The notes: generated from the letters alone by a model not told the origin. Counted from the first letter of the stretch, positions 1 to 9,149 are shown. The stretch is 64,000 nucleotides of DNA from Ruania suaedae (GCF_021049265.1 NZ_CP088018.1:1426001-1490000), one strand, 5' to 3'. Program-made: numbers and translations.

Positions 1-420
1 CTCTGGCTGCCCGCCGCCGAGGATGACTACATCTTCGCGATCATCGGCGAGGAGCTGGGACTGCTCGGCTGCCTGCTCGTCCTCGGTCTCTTCGCGGCCC
101 TGGCGGTCGGTTTCTCCCGGGTCATCCGCCGCCACCCGGACCCGTTCGTGAAGATCGCCACCGCGGCCATCGGCTGTTGGGTGCTGGGGCAGGCGCTGGT
201 CAACATCGCCGTGGTCATCGGCCTGCTGCCCGTGATCGGCGTCCCGCTGCCGTTGCTGTCCAAGGGCGGGTCGGCGCTGGTGACCACCATGGCAGCGCTG
301 GCCGTGGTGCTCGCGTTCGCGCGCTCCGAGCCCGGGGCACGGGAGGCGATGGCAGCCCGGCGCGGGTCGATGCGCCGTTCCCTCGCGGTGATCGCCTCCG
401 GAGGCCGCGGGCGTGGCTGA
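1..420 (+). CDS. ftsW: Cell division protein FtsW, C-terminal end (partial)
   Basis: SEDS-family peptidoglycan glycosyltransferase of the divisome, working in the membrane with a class B penicillin-binding protein. Only the last 139 residues are present; the start lies outside the window. The piece has the family's C-terminal features: an AAEDDYIFAIIGEELG loop, then transmembrane segments and the conserved LPLLSKGGSALV stretch before the last helix. It ends in a basic cytoplasmic tail. The stop overlaps the murG start by 8 bp, as expected for the dcw cluster. Identity is secure from the motif and the position directly before murG; RodA is the only close relative and is usually located elsewhere. 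Confidence 0.93.
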   Translation, partial: LWLPAAEDDYIFAIIGEELGLLGCLLVLGLFAALAVGFSRVIRRHPDPFVKIATAAIGCWVLGQALVNIAVVIGLLPVIGVPLPLLSKGGSALVTTMAALAVVLAFARSEPGAREAMAARRGSMRRSLAVIASGGRGRG

Positions 421-1537
421 CCACATCGTGCTCGCCGGCGGGGGATCGGCCGGGCACGTGAACCCCCTGCTGGCCACGGCCGCCGAGCTGCGCGCCCGCG
501 AGCCCGGGCTCGCGCTGACCGTCCTCGGGACGGCCGAGGGACTGGAGGCCGAGCTCGTGCCCGCCGCGGGCCTGGAACTGACGGTGATCGACCGGGTGCC
601 GATGCCCCGGCGGCCGAACGCCGACGCGCTCCGGTTCCCGGGGCGGTGGCGACGGGCGATGCGCACGGCCGGTGCCGCCGTCGCCGGTGCCCGGGCGGTG
701 GTGGGATTCGGCGGCTATGTGGCGAGCCCCGCCTACCTGGCGGCGCGCCGGCTCGGAGTCCCGATCGTGATCCACGAGCAGAACGCGCTGCCGGGCCTGG
801 CGAACCGGCTCGGAGCCCGCTGGGCCGACGCCGTCGGGGTCACGTTCTCCGGCACGCCGCTCCCGCGGGCGCGCTGGGTGGGACTCCCGCTGCGCCGCAC
901 GATCTCCGACCTGCTCGCCGAACGGGCGCAGGACGCGCCCGGACGTGCCGCTGCGGCGGCGGCGACCCTGGGGCTGGACCCTGGCCGGCTCACCGTCGTG
1001 GTCACCGGTGGCTCCCTCGGGGCGCGCCGGCTGAACGAGCAGGTGCCGCTCGTGGCCGCCGAACTCGTGGCCGCCGGCGCGCAGGTCCTGCACGCCACCG
1101 GGCGCGGCAAGCTCGAACCGGTGCGCGCCGCCGTCGCCGCGATGGCGCCGGAGGTGGCCGCGCACTACCACGCGGTGGACTACCTCGGCGAGATGCACGA
1201 GGCCCTCGCTGTCGCCGACCTGATGATCGGCCGGGCGGGCGCCGGGACGGTCGGTGAGCTCGCCGCCCTGGGCATCCCGGCCATCTACGTGCCGCTCCCG
1301 GTGGGCAACGGCGAGCAGCGCCGCAATGCCGCCGGCGTGGTGGACGCGGGCGGGGGACTGCTGGTCGAGGACCCGCAGCTGACACGCGCGTGGCTGCTCG
1401 AGCACGCGGTCCCCCTGATCGGGCAAAGGGGCCGGTTGCGGTCGATGGCGCAGGCGGCGGAATCCGCCGGCGTCCGCGACGGGGCAGCCCGCCTGGTCGA
1501 CCTCGTTGATGAGGCCGTCGCGCGGAGGTCGGCGTGA
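413..1537 (+). CDS. murG: UDP-GlcNAc:undecaprenyl-pyrophosphoryl-MurNAc-pentapeptide transferase
   Basis: MurG converts lipid I to lipid II on the inner face of the membrane, the last cytoplasmic step of peptidoglycan precursor synthesis. The 374-residue protein is of normal family length. Visible motifs are the N-terminal G-loop GGGSAGHVNP (about residues 9-18), GFGGYVASPAYLAA, HEQNALPGLANR near 120, the second G-loop TGGSLGARRLN near 197 and the donor-site segment GRAGAGTVGE near 272, followed by PLPVGNGEQRRNA. It starts with GTG inside the end of ftsW and its stop overlaps murC by 4 bp, so translation is probably coupled along the operon. Confidence 0.97.
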   Translation: MADHIVLAGGGSAGHVNPLLATAAELRAREPGLALTVLGTAEGLEAELVPAAGLELTVIDRVPMPRRPNADALRFPGRWRRAMRTAGAAVAGARAVVGFGGYVASPAYLAARRLGVPIVIHEQNALPGLANRLGARWADAVGVTFSGTPLPRARWVGLPLRRTISDLLAERAQDAPGRAAAAAATLGLDPGRLTVVVTGGSLGARRLNEQVPLVAAELVAAGAQVLHATGRGKLEPVRAAVAAMAPEVAAHYHAVDYLGEMHEALAVADLMIGRAGAGTVGELAALGIPAIYVPLPVGNGEQRRNAAGVVDAGGGLLVEDPQLTRAWLLEHAVPLIGQRGRLRSMAQAAESAGVRDGAARLVDLVDEAVARRSA

Positions 1538-2889
1538 GGGTGCACCTGGTCGCGATCGGCGGCGCCGGGATGTCGGTGATCGCCGAGCTGCTGCTCGCCG
1601 GTGGGGCGCAGGTCTCCGGGTCCGACCGGCAGGACTCGCCGGTGCTGCGACGGTTGGCCGGGCTGGGTGCCACGGTGCACGTGGGTCACGACGCCGAGCA
1701 CGTCCGTGGCGCCGACCGGGTGGTGGTCTCGTCGGCGATCGGCGCCGACAACGTCGAGGTGCGGGCAGCCCGGGCCGCCGGTGTCGAGGTCGTGCACCGG
1801 TCGGTCGCCCTCGCTCAGGCCGCGGCCGGGAAGGACTTCGTCGCGGTGGCCGGCGCGCACGGCAAGACGACCACGTCCGCAATGCTGGCGGTCGCGCTGG
1901 ACCATGCCGGTCTCGACCCGTCCTTCGCGATCGGTGGCGCGGTGCTGGCACTCGGGTCCGGGGCCCGGGCCGGGCGGGGCTCGGCGTTCGTCGCCGAGGC
2001 CGACGAGTCCGACGGGTCCTTCCTCAACTACACGCCCCGGGTGGCGGTGGTGACCAACATCGAGCCCGATCATCTCGACCACTACGGGACGGCCGCGGCC
2101 TTCGAGGCCGCCTTCGACGCCTTCGCTGAGCGCGTCGTCGGGGGAGGGGTGGTCATCACCTGCGCCGACGACGCCGGCGCTGCGCGCTTCGCCGCCCGGC
2201 TGGGATCCAGCGGGATCCGGGTGCTCACCTATGGCACCGGCGCGACGGCGGACGTGCGTCTGGAGCGGGTGCGGCTGGACGCCGGCGGTGCCGGGGCGCG
2301 ACTCGTCGGCCCCGGGGGCGAGGTCCAGCTCGAACTGGCAGTGCCCGGCGAGCACAACCTGCGCAACGCGGCCGCGGCGTGGTGCGCCGGCGTCGAGCTG
2401 GGCGTGCCGGGGGAGACGATGGCCGCCGGGCTGGCGTCCTTCACGGGGACGGCCCGCCGGTTCGAGCACCGGGGCAGCGCCGCCGGCGTGCGAGTGGTCG
2501 ACGACTACGCGCACAACCCGACCAAGGTCGCCGCTGCCATCCGCACCGGCCGGGGCGCGGCCGGCGAGGGGCGCCTGCTGGTCCTGTTCCAGCCCCATCT
2601 GTTCTCCCGCACCCGGATGTTCGCCACGGAGTTCGCCGAGGCACTCGGTACGGCCGACGAGGTGGTGCTTACCGCCATCTACCCGGCCCGTGAGGAGCCG
2701 GTGCCTGGGGTCACCTCGGCACTGGTGGCCGACCGGGTGCCCCAGGCGCGCTACGTGCCCGATCACCGGCGTGCGGCCCACGCCGTCGCGGACATGGCAC
2801 GCGAGGGGGACCTCGTGATGACCATCGGCGCCGGCGACGTCACCGAGATGGCCGACGTGATCCTGCAGCGGCTGCGGGAGCGCTCGTGA
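1534..2889 (+). CDS. murC: UDP-N-acetylmuramate--L-alanine ligase
   Basis: MurC adds L-alanine to UDP-MurNAc with ATP, the first Mur ligase step in the cytoplasm. The 451-residue protein shows the N-terminal substrate-binding GGAGMS motif, the P-loop AGAHGKTTT (around 107-115), EADESDGSF near 154, the NIEPDHLDHY segment near 174, and the C-terminal DDYAHNPTKV and FQPHLFSRTR motifs of MurC. The GTG start overlaps the murG stop (GTGA) and its own stop overlaps ftsQ in the same way. The order murG-murC-ftsQ-ftsZ is typical of Actinobacteria, in which murB and ddl are often elsewhere. Confidence 0.97.
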   Translation: MRVHLVAIGGAGMSVIAELLLAGGAQVSGSDRQDSPVLRRLAGLGATVHVGHDAEHVRGADRVVVSSAIGADNVEVRAARAAGVEVVHRSVALAQAAAGKDFVAVAGAHGKTTTSAMLAVALDHAGLDPSFAIGGAVLALGSGARAGRGSAFVAEADESDGSFLNYTPRVAVVTNIEPDHLDHYGTAAAFEAAFDAFAERVVGGGVVITCADDAGAARFAARLGSSGIRVLTYGTGATADVRLERVRLDAGGAGARLVGPGGEVQLELAVPGEHNLRNAAAAWCAGVELGVPGETMAAGLASFTGTARRFEHRGSAAGVRVVDDYAHNPTKVAAAIRTGRGAAGEGRLLVLFQPHLFSRTRMFATEFAEALGTADEVVLTAIYPAREEPVPGVTSALVADRVPQARYVPDHRRAAHAVADMAREGDLVMTIGAGDVTEMADVILQRLRERS

Positions 2890-3770
2890 GAGCCCCGGCT
2901 CAGCCGCGCCGGCGCGCCTCCGAGCCGCCTTCCCGGCCCACACCCGCCCCGCCCCGCGCCGCCCCGCGCCGCCCCGACCCGCGGCGCCGCAGCAAGCAGC
3001 GCGAGCCCGCTCCCACGGCTCCCGCCGCGGGCCCCTCGGCGATCGGTCAGCTGGCCGACCGGCTCCGGGAACGCCGAGCCGCCGTCCGCCGGCTGCGCTG
3101 GCGCATGGTGACGGCCATCGCGCTCTCGGTGCTGGTCGTGGCTGCGCTGGCCTGGGTCGTCCTCGCCTCCCCGCTGCTCGTGGTCCGTGCTGCGGACGTG
3201 GAGGTCACCGGAACCACCACGCTCGTCCCGGAGGCCGAGGTGCTCGAGCTCGCGGCCGGTACCCACGGAGAGCCGGTCGCGCGGGTCGACACCGGTGCCC
3301 TCGCCGAGGAGATCCGCGCCCTGGCAGCCGTGCGCGACGTGCAGGTCCGGCGCGCCTGGCCGAACGGGCTCTCGATCGCCATCGACGGCCGCGTCCCGGT
3401 CGCGACCGTCGCCGACGGCGACGAGTACGCCGTCCTGGACGCCGAGGCCGTCACGGTGGCACGACGAGCCGAGCCGATCGAGGGGCTCGCGCAGGTCACC
3501 GTGCCCCTCGGCGAGGGGGGGGCGGCCGCGGCGCTGGAGGCGGTGCTGACGGTGCTCGCGGCGCTCCCGGACGATCTGGGTGAGCAGGTCATCAGCGCCG
3601 GTGCGCAGACCCCGTACCAGGTCCGGCTCACGCTGGCCGACGGTGCCGAGGTGGTCTGGGGCAGTGCCGGCGAGAACGAGCTGAAGTCCGAGGTGCTGCG
3701 CACGTTGCTGCCCACCGGTGCGGGTGTGTACGACCTGTCCGCGCCGCGCGCTCCCGTGACCTCCGACTGA
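2886..3770 (+). CDS. ftsQ: Cell division protein FtsQ
   Basis: Bitopic divisome protein that bridges FtsZ-side and periplasmic division factors. The 294 residues read as a Pro/Arg-rich cytoplasmic tail (1-73), one transmembrane helix (about 75-98, starting MVTAIALSVLVVAALAW), a POTRA domain beginning at VRAADVEVTGTTTLVP, and the FtsQ/DivIB region (VRDVQVRRAWPNGLSIAIDGRVPV). The GTG start overlaps murC by 4 bp. The N-terminal codons form a short C-rich repetitive stretch (about 2941-2990). A run of eight G residues at 3525-3532 is read in frame. Sequence conservation of FtsQ is low, so the call rests on architecture and position before ftsZ. Confidence 0.93.
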   Translation: MRAPAQPRRRASEPPSRPTPAPPRAAPRRPDPRRRSKQREPAPTAPAAGPSAIGQLADRLRERRAAVRRLRWRMVTAIALSVLVVAALAWVVLASPLLVVRAADVEVTGTTTLVPEAEVLELAAGTHGEPVARVDTGALAEEIRALAAVRDVQVRRAWPNGLSIAIDGRVPVATVADGDEYAVLDAEAVTVARRAEPIEGLAQVTVPLGEGGAAAALEAVLTVLAALPDDLGEQVISAGAQTPYQVRLTLADGAEVVWGSAGENELKSEVLRTLLPTGAGVYDLSAPRAPVTSD

Positions 3771-3800
3771 GACCCGCCGGCGACACACCCGCGGATGTCG

Positions 3801-3829
3801 TTGCCCTGGTGGGGCACGAGACCTAGCGT
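3801..3829 (+). promoter_or_regulatory. Candidate ftsZ promoter
   Basis: TTGCCC (3801-3806) is followed by exactly 17 bp and TAGCGT (3824-3829), a good primary sigma-factor promoter in the 165-bp gap between ftsQ and ftsZ. A second TAGGGT box lies at 3876-3881 without a clear -35. An independent promoter here would let FtsZ be made above the level of the upstream mur genes, as known in other actinobacteria. Confidence 0.55.
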
Positions 3830-3935
3830 CATGGGTGCCAGGAAATGACATAACTCTTACCTTCAAGTTGAGGGTTAGGGTTTGGGACGTGGGTCAGCAG
3901 AACCCGAGCACGAGCACCGGACGAGAGGGATCGAC

Positions 3936-5153
3936 GTGGCGGCACCGCAGAACTATTTGGCGGTCATCAAGGTGGTCGGGATCGGCGGTGGGGGCGTCAA
4001 CGCCGTCAACCGCATGATCGAGGTCGGGTTGAAGGGCGTGGAGTTCATCGCCGTCAACACCGATGCGCAGGCCTTGCTGATGAGTGATGCCGACGTCAAG
4101 CTGGACGTCGGGCGAGAGCTGACCCGGGGGCTCGGCGCCGGCGCCGACCCCGAGGTCGGCAAGAAGGCCGCCGAGGACCACACCGAGGAGATCGAGGAGG
4201 TCCTGCGCGGGGCCGACATGGTCTTCGTGACGGCCGGCGAAGGTGGCGGCACCGGCACCGGTGGCGCACCGGTGGTGGCAAAGATCGCCCGGTCGCTGGG
4301 TGCCCTGACCATCGGTGTGGTGACCCGGCCGTTCACCTTCGAGGGGCGCCGTCGTGGCGTGCAGGCCGATTCCGGGATCGAGGCGCTGCGTGCGGAGGTC
4401 GACACGCTCATCGTCATCCCGAACGACCGGTTGCTCTCGATCAGCGACCGGAACGTGTCGGTGCTGGACGCCTTCAAGTCGGCCGACCAGGTGCTGCTCT
4501 CCGGTGTGCAGGGCATCACCGACCTGATCACCACGCCCGGCCTGATCAACCTGGACTTCGCCGATGTGAAGTCCGTCATGCAGGGCGCGGGCACAGCCCT
4601 GATGGGCATCGGTTCGGCGCGGGGCGAGGACCGGGCCGTGCAGGCCTCCGAGCTGGCGATCTCCTCGCCGTTGCTGGAAGCAAGCATCGACGGCGCCCAC
4701 GGGGTGCTGCTGTCCATCCAGGGTGGGAGCGACCTGGGCCTGTTCGAGATCCACGAGGCGGCCCGGCTGGTGCAGGAGGCGGCTCACCCCGAGGCGAACA
4801 TCATTTTCGGTGCGGTCATCGACGACGCCCTCGGCGACGAGGTGCGGGTGACGGTCATCGCCGCCGGCTTCGACCAGAACGCGCCCGGGCGACCGGGAGC
4901 CAGTGCAGCGGCACGGCAGGCCCAGGCGGCCGCCGCACCGGCGGAGCGTGAGGCTCCTGCCGTGCCGGCGCGTGCCGAGGAGCCGGAGGTCGAGACCGAG
5001 ACCGAGACGGTGCCGCCGAGTCCGCCCGCGCCCGAGCCGCAGCGGGACCACGAGCCCCGCCCGACGGCGAATCCGCTCGAGGTGCCGCGGGTCTTCGATG
5101 AGGACTCCCGCCGCCGCGACGACGACCTCGACGTGCCCGACTTCCTCAAGTGA
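3936..5153 (+). CDS. ftsZ: Cell division protein FtsZ
   Basis: Tubulin-like GTPase that forms the division ring. I choose the GTG at 3936 (405 residues, [14 protein letters not shown]): it has a GAGAGGGA ribosome site 6 nt upstream and matches the usual actinobacterial N terminus. An upstream in-frame ATG at 3882 adds 18 unconserved residues. Visible are [10 protein letters not shown] (about 13-22), the tubulin signature [13 protein letters not shown] near 103, the T7-loop region [14 protein letters not shown], a variable Ala/Pro/Glu-rich linker (about 320-390) and the C-terminal DLDVPDFLK peptide that binds SepF and other partners. The gene is directly followed by pgeF. Confidence 0.98.
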   Translation: MAAPQNYLAVIKVVGIGGGGVNAVNRMIEVGLKGVEFIAVNTDAQALLMSDADVKLDVGRELTRGLGAGADPEVGKKAAEDHTEEIEEVLRGADMVFVTAGEGGGTGTGGAPVVAKIARSLGALTIGVVTRPFTFEGRRRGVQADSGIEALRAEVDTLIVIPNDRLLSISDRNVSVLDAFKSADQVLLSGVQGITDLITTPGLINLDFADVKSVMQGAGTALMGIGSARGEDRAVQASELAISSPLLEASIDGAHGVLLSIQGGSDLGLFEIHEAARLVQEAAHPEANIIFGAVIDDALGDEVRVTVIAAGFDQNAPGRPGASAAARQAQAAAAPAEREAPAVPARAEEPEVETETETVPPSPPAPEPQRDHEPRPTANPLEVPRVFDEDSRRRDDDLDVPDFLK

Positions 5154-5154
5154 G

Positions 5155-5934
5155 GTGCTGACCGCCGACCTGGGCCCGGGAGTGCTCGGCGGGTTCATCA
5201 CCCGCGCCGGTGGCGTCAGTCGCGCTCCCTACGACTCGCTCAACCTCGGCGGACACGTCGGTGACGACCCGGTGCTCGTCGGCGCCAACCGCCGGGCACT
5301 GAGCGACCGTATCGGCGCGCCGACGGTGTTCCTGGACCAGCGGCATTCCGCAGACGTTGCGGTGGACCCGGCACCGGGCGAGGAACCGGTAGCCGATGCC
5401 CTGGTGCTGACAGGAGCCGGTGCTGCCGCTGCCGTGCTGGTGGCGGACTGCGTGCCGGTCCTGCTGGTCGGTCTCGATGCCCGTGGGCGGCCCGGTGCGG
5501 TGGCGGCCGTCCACGCCGGTCGGCGCGGTCTGCTCGGTGGGGTGGTGACCAGAGCCATCGAGGCAGTCGCGGCCACCGGGCACGTGGTCCGGCGAGCGGC
5601 CATCGGCCCCGCCATCTGCGGGCGGTGCTACGAGGTGCCCGACCAACTGCAGCAGGAGTCGCTCGCCCTGCTGCCCGAGCTCGAGGCCCGGACCTCGTGG
5701 GGCACGCCCGCCCTCGACCTGCCCGCCGGCGCGCGAGCCCAGGTGGAGTCGGCCGGGGTGGAGCACGTGGACGTGCACGCGGCCTGCACCCGGGAGGATG
5801 CTCGCTGGTACTCCTACCGGCGCGAGGGCACGACGGGACGCTTCGCCGGCGTGATCCGGCTCGACCGTCCCGACCGGGAGCGACACGCCGACGCGCTTGG
5901 CGCGGCTGCGGTCGGCACCTGGTCTAGCGTCTAG
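5155..5934 (+). CDS. pgeF: Polyphenol oxidase / peptidoglycan editing factor family protein (YfiH, laccase domain)
   Basis: Multicopper-oxidase-like DUF152 protein; in Escherichia coli the family member removes misincorporated L-serine from UDP-MurNAc-L-Ser. The 259-residue protein has the family pattern: HSADVAVD, ADCVPVLLVG, AVHAGRRGLLGG, IGPAICGRCYEVP and CTREDARWYSYRREG, which supply the His/Cys metal ligands. The start is the GTG at 5155, one base after the ftsZ stop; no ATG is available and upstream codons in this frame lie inside ftsZ. The position between ftsZ and sepF is conserved in Actinobacteria. Its stop codon lies within a perfect palindrome (5921-5937). Confidence 0.93.
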   Translation: MLTADLGPGVLGGFITRAGGVSRAPYDSLNLGGHVGDDPVLVGANRRALSDRIGAPTVFLDQRHSADVAVDPAPGEEPVADALVLTGAGAAAAVLVADCVPVLLVGLDARGRPGAVAAVHAGRRGLLGGVVTRAIEAVAATGHVVRRAAIGPAICGRCYEVPDQLQQESLALLPELEARTSWGTPALDLPAGARAQVESAGVEHVDVHAACTREDARWYSYRREGTTGRFAGVIRLDRPDRERHADALGAAAVGTWSSV

Positions 5935-5937
5935 ACC
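5921..5937. promoter_or_regulatory. Palindrome upstream of sepF (candidate operator)
   Basis: GGTCTAG-CGT-CTAGACC is a perfect inverted repeat with 7-bp arms. It covers the last codon and stop of pgeF and contains TAGCGT, a possible -10 box 51 bp before sepF. A second short repeat, GACCG-tc-CGGTC, follows at 5944-5955. It could be an operator for a dimeric regulator or a small hairpin between pgeF and sepF; the sequence alone does not decide. Confidence 0.4.
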
Positions 5938-5979
5938 AATGCCGACCGTCCGGTCAGCCCGAGCAGAAGAGGAGCAGGC

Positions 5980-6462
5980 ATGGGAGCGCTGCGCAAGACG
6001 ATGCTGTACCTCGGCCTCTCCGAGGCCGAGGCTGAGCGTGAGGAGCGGTACGCCGAGGAGCCCTATGCCGAGGGCTACGAGCCGCTCGCGCACGAGCACG
6101 ACGATGACGACGACTACACCGGCGCGGTCCAGGAGGCCCAGGTGACCCCGATCAGTCAGGCAGCCTCCCACAGCGGCCACAACCTGCGCCGGATCACCAC
6201 CGTGCACCCGCGCTCCTACACCGACGCCAAGTCGATCGGTGAGGCGTTCCGTGCCGGCACCCCGGTCATCATGAACCTGACCGACATGTCGGACGCGGAG
6301 GCCAAGCGCCTCGTCGACTTCTCCGCCGGCCTGATCTTCGGCCTGCACGGCAGCATCGAGCGCGTCACCAACAAGGTGTTCCTCCTCTCCCCGGCCACCG
6401 TGGAGGTCGCCAGCGAGCGCCGCGAGCCGGAGACCACCGCGCGATTCTTCAACCAGAGCTGA
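5980..6462 (+). CDS. sepF: Cell division protein SepF
   Basis: Membrane anchor and bundler of FtsZ in Gram-positive bacteria. The 160-residue protein has an N-terminal amphipathic segment ([19 protein letters not shown]) expected to bind the membrane, an acidic linker with a run of Asp residues (about 40-47), and the conserved core beginning [19 protein letters not shown] and ending [11 protein letters not shown]. The ATG at 5980 has a strong GAGGAG site 6 nt upstream. It lies between pgeF and yggT as in most Actinobacteria, where SepF is essential because FtsA is missing. Confidence 0.96.
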   Translation: MGALRKTMLYLGLSEAEAEREERYAEEPYAEGYEPLAHEHDDDDDYTGAVQEAQVTPISQAASHSGHNLRRITTVHPRSYTDAKSIGEAFRAGTPVIMNLTDMSDAEAKRLVDFSAGLIFGLHGSIERVTNKVFLLSPATVEVASERREPETTARFFNQS

Positions 6463-6463
6463 C

Positions 6464-6757
6464 GTGGGCTGGCTCTTCGGGATCCTCTACATCCTCGTCC
6501 TGCTCTTCCTGGTCGCCATGCTGGTCCGGATGGGCTTCGACTGGGTGACCTACTTCGCGAGGGACTGGAAGCCGCGGGGCCTGGCCTTGGTGGTCGCCGA
6601 GATCGTCTACACCCCGACCGACCCGCCGTTGCGTGCGCTCCGGCGGTTGATCCCGCCGCTGCGACTCGGCGGGATCGCGCTGGACGTCGGCTTCATCATC
6701 TTGCTCTTCGGCTGCTGGATCCTGCTCGCGATCCTGTCGACGCTGGCGTCAATGTGA
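6464..6757 (+). CDS. YggT family membrane protein
   Basis: Small integral membrane protein of 97 residues with two hydrophobic segments (about 4-26 and 66-94) separated by an amphipathic loop containing ARDWKPRG and YTPTDPPLRALRRLIPPLR, the YggT family hallmark. The function is not firmly known; the conserved location between sepF and divIVA suggests a role in division or envelope assembly. The GTG start at 6464 follows the sepF stop by one base, so translation depends on read-through coupling or on ribosome binding inside the end of sepF. Confidence 0.9.
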   Translation: MGWLFGILYILVLLFLVAMLVRMGFDWVTYFARDWKPRGLALVVAEIVYTPTDPPLRALRRLIPPLRLGGIALDVGFIILLFGCWILLAILSTLASM

Positions 6758-6856
6758 CGCGTACGATGTGATCATCCGCTACGGTGATCGCCGAACCCCC
6801 ATAACTTCGTGTCAGCACCATCGCTGAACCGACCGACACAGACCGAGGTGACGAGA

Positions 6857-7561
6857 ATGGCTCTGCTCACGGCAGACGACGTCCTCAACAAAAAGTTCCA
6901 ACCCACCAAGTTCCGTGAGGGGTACGACCAGGACGAGGTGGACGACTTCCTCGACGAGGTCGTCAACACCCTGCGTGTCGTGGGCGGCGAGAACGAGGAG
7001 CTGAAGGCCAAGCTCGAGGCCGCGGAGCGTCGTATCGCGGAGATGTCCGGCGGTGCCCCGGCACCGGCCGAGGCCCCTGCCGAGCAGACCACGCAGTTCT
7101 CCCCGGTGGCTGCCGAGGAGCCCGCGGAGGAGGCCGTCGCCCCGGAGCAGCCGGTGCACGAGGCGCCCAGCGAGGATGCGGTCACCGCCGCGCCGGCCGC
7201 CCCGGTCGCCGAGAACGGGACCGAGCCGGAGTCGGCCACGGGCATGCTCCAGCTTGCCCAGCGTCTGCACGACGAGTACGTGAGCAACGGTAAGGCCGAG
7301 GCTGACCGCCTTCTCTCGGAGGCGCGCCTGGAGGGTGAGCGCATCACCCGTGAGGCCGACGACCAGCGCAACCGCACGCTCAGCCAGCTCGAGAGCGAGC
7401 GGTCACTGCTCGAGCGCAAGATCGACGAGCTGCGCGTGTTCGAGCGTGACTACCGCACCCGTCTCAAGAGCTACCTCGAAGGCCTGCTCACCGACGTCGA
7501 GGGCCGCGGCAGCATCGGATCGCAGTACGGCGCGGACGAGAACGAGGCACGGCGGCCGTAG
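6857..7561 (+). CDS. divIVA: DivIVA domain protein (Wag31), polar growth organiser
   Basis: Coiled-coil scaffold that marks negatively curved membrane and directs polar growth or septum placement in Actinobacteria. I start at the ATG 6857 (234 residues), with GAGGTG 6 nt upstream; an in-frame ATG at 6809 would add 16 unconserved residues. The N-terminal DivIVA domain (ALLTADDVLNKKFQPTKFRE, YDQDEVDDFLDEVV) is followed by a first coiled coil (about 40-60), an Ala/Pro/Glu-rich linker (65-130) and a long C-terminal coiled coil (about 135-215) rich in Glu/Arg heptads. A hairpin after the stop probably ends the division operon. Confidence 0.95.
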   Translation: MALLTADDVLNKKFQPTKFREGYDQDEVDDFLDEVVNTLRVVGGENEELKAKLEAAERRIAEMSGGAPAPAEAPAEQTTQFSPVAAEEPAEEAVAPEQPVHEAPSEDAVTAAPAAPVAENGTEPESATGMLQLAQRLHDEYVSNGKAEADRLLSEARLEGERITREADDQRNRTLSQLESERSLLERKIDELRVFERDYRTRLKSYLEGLLTDVEGRGSIGSQYGADENEARRP

Positions 7562-7580
7562 CCGCACCTGCACACTGACC

Positions 7581-7623
7581 ATGACGGCGGGTCCCCACCG
7601 ATCGGGGGCCCGCCGTCGTCATG
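7581..7623 (+). terminator. Hairpin terminator after divIVA
   Basis: ATGACGGCGGGTCCCC and its near-complete complement around an ACCGAT loop form a long GC-rich stem 20 bp after the divIVA stop. There is no T-tract, as is common for actinobacterial terminators. Its end lies 19 bp before the lspA start. Confidence 0.7.
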
Positions 7624-7642
7624 ATCGAGGAGACGTACCGCC

Positions 7643-8230
7643 ATGACAGGCGCAGCACCCGGGGCGCACCAGCCGTCCGACGCCGCTGGGGCGGTGGGCC
7701 GCAGGCCGCTCGCGCTGATGGCCGGACCGGCACTGGCGATCCTCGTCCTCGACCAGGCCTCCAAGCAGCTGGTGCTGGGCCGCCTCGAGGAGGGGACCTA
7801 CCAGCCGGTCCTCGGCGACCTGCTCGGGCTCAGCCTGGTGTTCAACCCGGGAGCGGCCTTCTCCTTCGCCGAGGGGGCCACCTGGCTGTTCACCGTGGCC
7901 GCCGTGGTGGTCACCGCGGTGATCGTGGTGCTGGCGCGGCGGGTGCGCTCGCGCGCCTGGGCGCTGGTCCTGGGAGGCCTGCTCGGGGGCAATCTGGGCA
8001 ACCTGATCGATCGCCTACTGCGTGACCCGGGCTTCGGGGTCGGGCACGTGGTCGATTTCATCAACTACGCGGGCTTCTTCGTCGGCAACGTGGCCGACAT
8101 CGCGATCGTGCTGGGCGCGATCGGCATCGCGATCCTGAGCCTGCGCAGCATCCCGTTGAGCGGCGTGCCGAGCCAGGAGGCCCACGACGACGCCGACAGC
8201 ACCCCCACGGACGAGGGGCGGCATGGCTGA
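7643..8230 (+). CDS. lspA: Lipoprotein signal peptidase II
   Basis: Aspartic membrane protease that removes signal peptides from prolipoproteins after lipidation. The 195-residue protein has four hydrophobic segments. The family motifs are LDQASKQ near residue 37, [18 protein letters not shown] (first catalytic Asp near 122), HVVDFIN and NVADIAIV (second catalytic Asp near 152). The ATG at 7643 has a GAGGAG site further upstream (7627-7632). It overlaps the following pseudouridine synthase gene by 8 bp, a common pair in Actinobacteria. Confidence 0.96.
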   Translation: MTGAAPGAHQPSDAAGAVGRRPLALMAGPALAILVLDQASKQLVLGRLEEGTYQPVLGDLLGLSLVFNPGAAFSFAEGATWLFTVAAVVVTAVIVVLARRVRSRAWALVLGGLLGGNLGNLIDRLLRDPGFGVGHVVDFINYAGFFVGNVADIAIVLGAIGIAILSLRSIPLSGVPSQEAHDDADSTPTDEGRHG

Positions 8231-9149
8231 CGTCCGTTCCTTGCCCGTGCCCGACGCCTTGGCGGGCGAGCGGGTCGACGCGGCGCTCTCGCGGATGCTC
8301 GGGCTCAGCCGTACCAAGGCGGCCGAGCTCGCCGCCGACGGTGGCGTGCTGCTGGACGGGCGCCCGCTGGGCAAGTCCGACCGGCTGACCGCGGGCGGCT
8401 GGCTGGAGGTGACCATCCCCGATCTCTCCCCGCAGCCGGTGCTCCCGCCGGAGCCGGTGCCCGGGATGGCCATCCGGCTCGACGACGACGACGTCGTGGT
8501 GGTGGACAAGCCGGTCGGCGTGGCCGCTCACCCCAGCCCGGGCTGGAGCGGACCCACGGTGGTCGGCGGACTGGCGGCGGCCGGCTACCGGATCGCCACC
8601 TCCGGGGTGGCCGAACGCCAGGGTGTGGTGCACCGCCTGGACGTGGGCACCTCCGGCCTGATGGTGGTCGCCAAGAGCGAGCGGGCGTACACCCTGCTGA
8701 AGCGGGCGTTCAAGGAGCGCACCGTCGAGAAGGTCTACCACGCCGTCGTGCAGGGCCACCCCGACCCGACCAGTGGCACCGTGGACGCCCCGATCGGGCG
8801 CCACCCCAAGCATGACTACAAGTGGGCGGTGGTGGCCGACGGACGCCCGAGCATCACCCACTACAGCACGCTCGAGGCCATGCGCGCAGCGAGCCTGCTG
8901 GAGATCCATCTCGAGACCGGGCGCACCCACCAGATCCGGGTGCACATGTCGGCGCTGCACCACCCCTGCGCGGGGGACCTGACCTATGGGGCGGACCCGG
9001 TGCTGGCACGTCGACTCGGGCTGCAGCGCCAGTGGCTGCACGCGATGCGCCTGGGGTTCACGCACCCGGGCACCGGCTCCTGGGTCGAGGTGAGCAGCAG
9101 CTATCCCGCCGACCTGCAGTCGGCGCTGGACGGTCTCCGGGATGGCTGA
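8223..9149 (+). CDS. RluA/RluD family 23S rRNA pseudouridine synthase
   Basis: Isomerises uridines to pseudouridine in large-subunit rRNA. The 308-residue protein has an N-terminal S4 RNA-binding domain (about 14-75, [19 protein letters not shown]) and a catalytic domain with the RluA signature [15 protein letters not shown], where the Asp at about 140 is the nucleophile. The C-terminal motif [16 protein letters not shown] is also present. It overlaps lspA by 8 bp and the next gene by 8 bp, so the three are probably cotranscribed. Assignment to RluD specifically, rather than another RluA-family member, is by genomic convention and not shown by the sequence. Confidence 0.93.
   Translation: MADVRSLPVPDALAGERVDAALSRMLGLSRTKAAELAADGGVLLDGRPLGKSDRLTAGGWLEVTIPDLSPQPVLPPEPVPGMAIRLDDDDVVVVDKPVGVAAHPSPGWSGPTVVGGLAAAGYRIATSGVAERQGVVHRLDVGTSGLMVVAKSERAYTLLKRAFKERTVEKVYHAVVQGHPDPTSGTVDAPIGRHPKHDYKWAVVADGRPSITHYSTLEAMRAASLLEIHLETGRTHQIRVHMSALHHPCAGDLTYGADPVLARRLGLQRQWLHAMRLGFTHPGTGSWVEVSSSYPADLQSALDGLRDG

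Noticed and set aside
3882-3935. Upstream ATG extension of ftsZ (and of divIVA 6809, rpmI 22387)
   Set aside because: The extra residues are unconserved, and the downstream starts have good ribosome sites and family-typical N termini.
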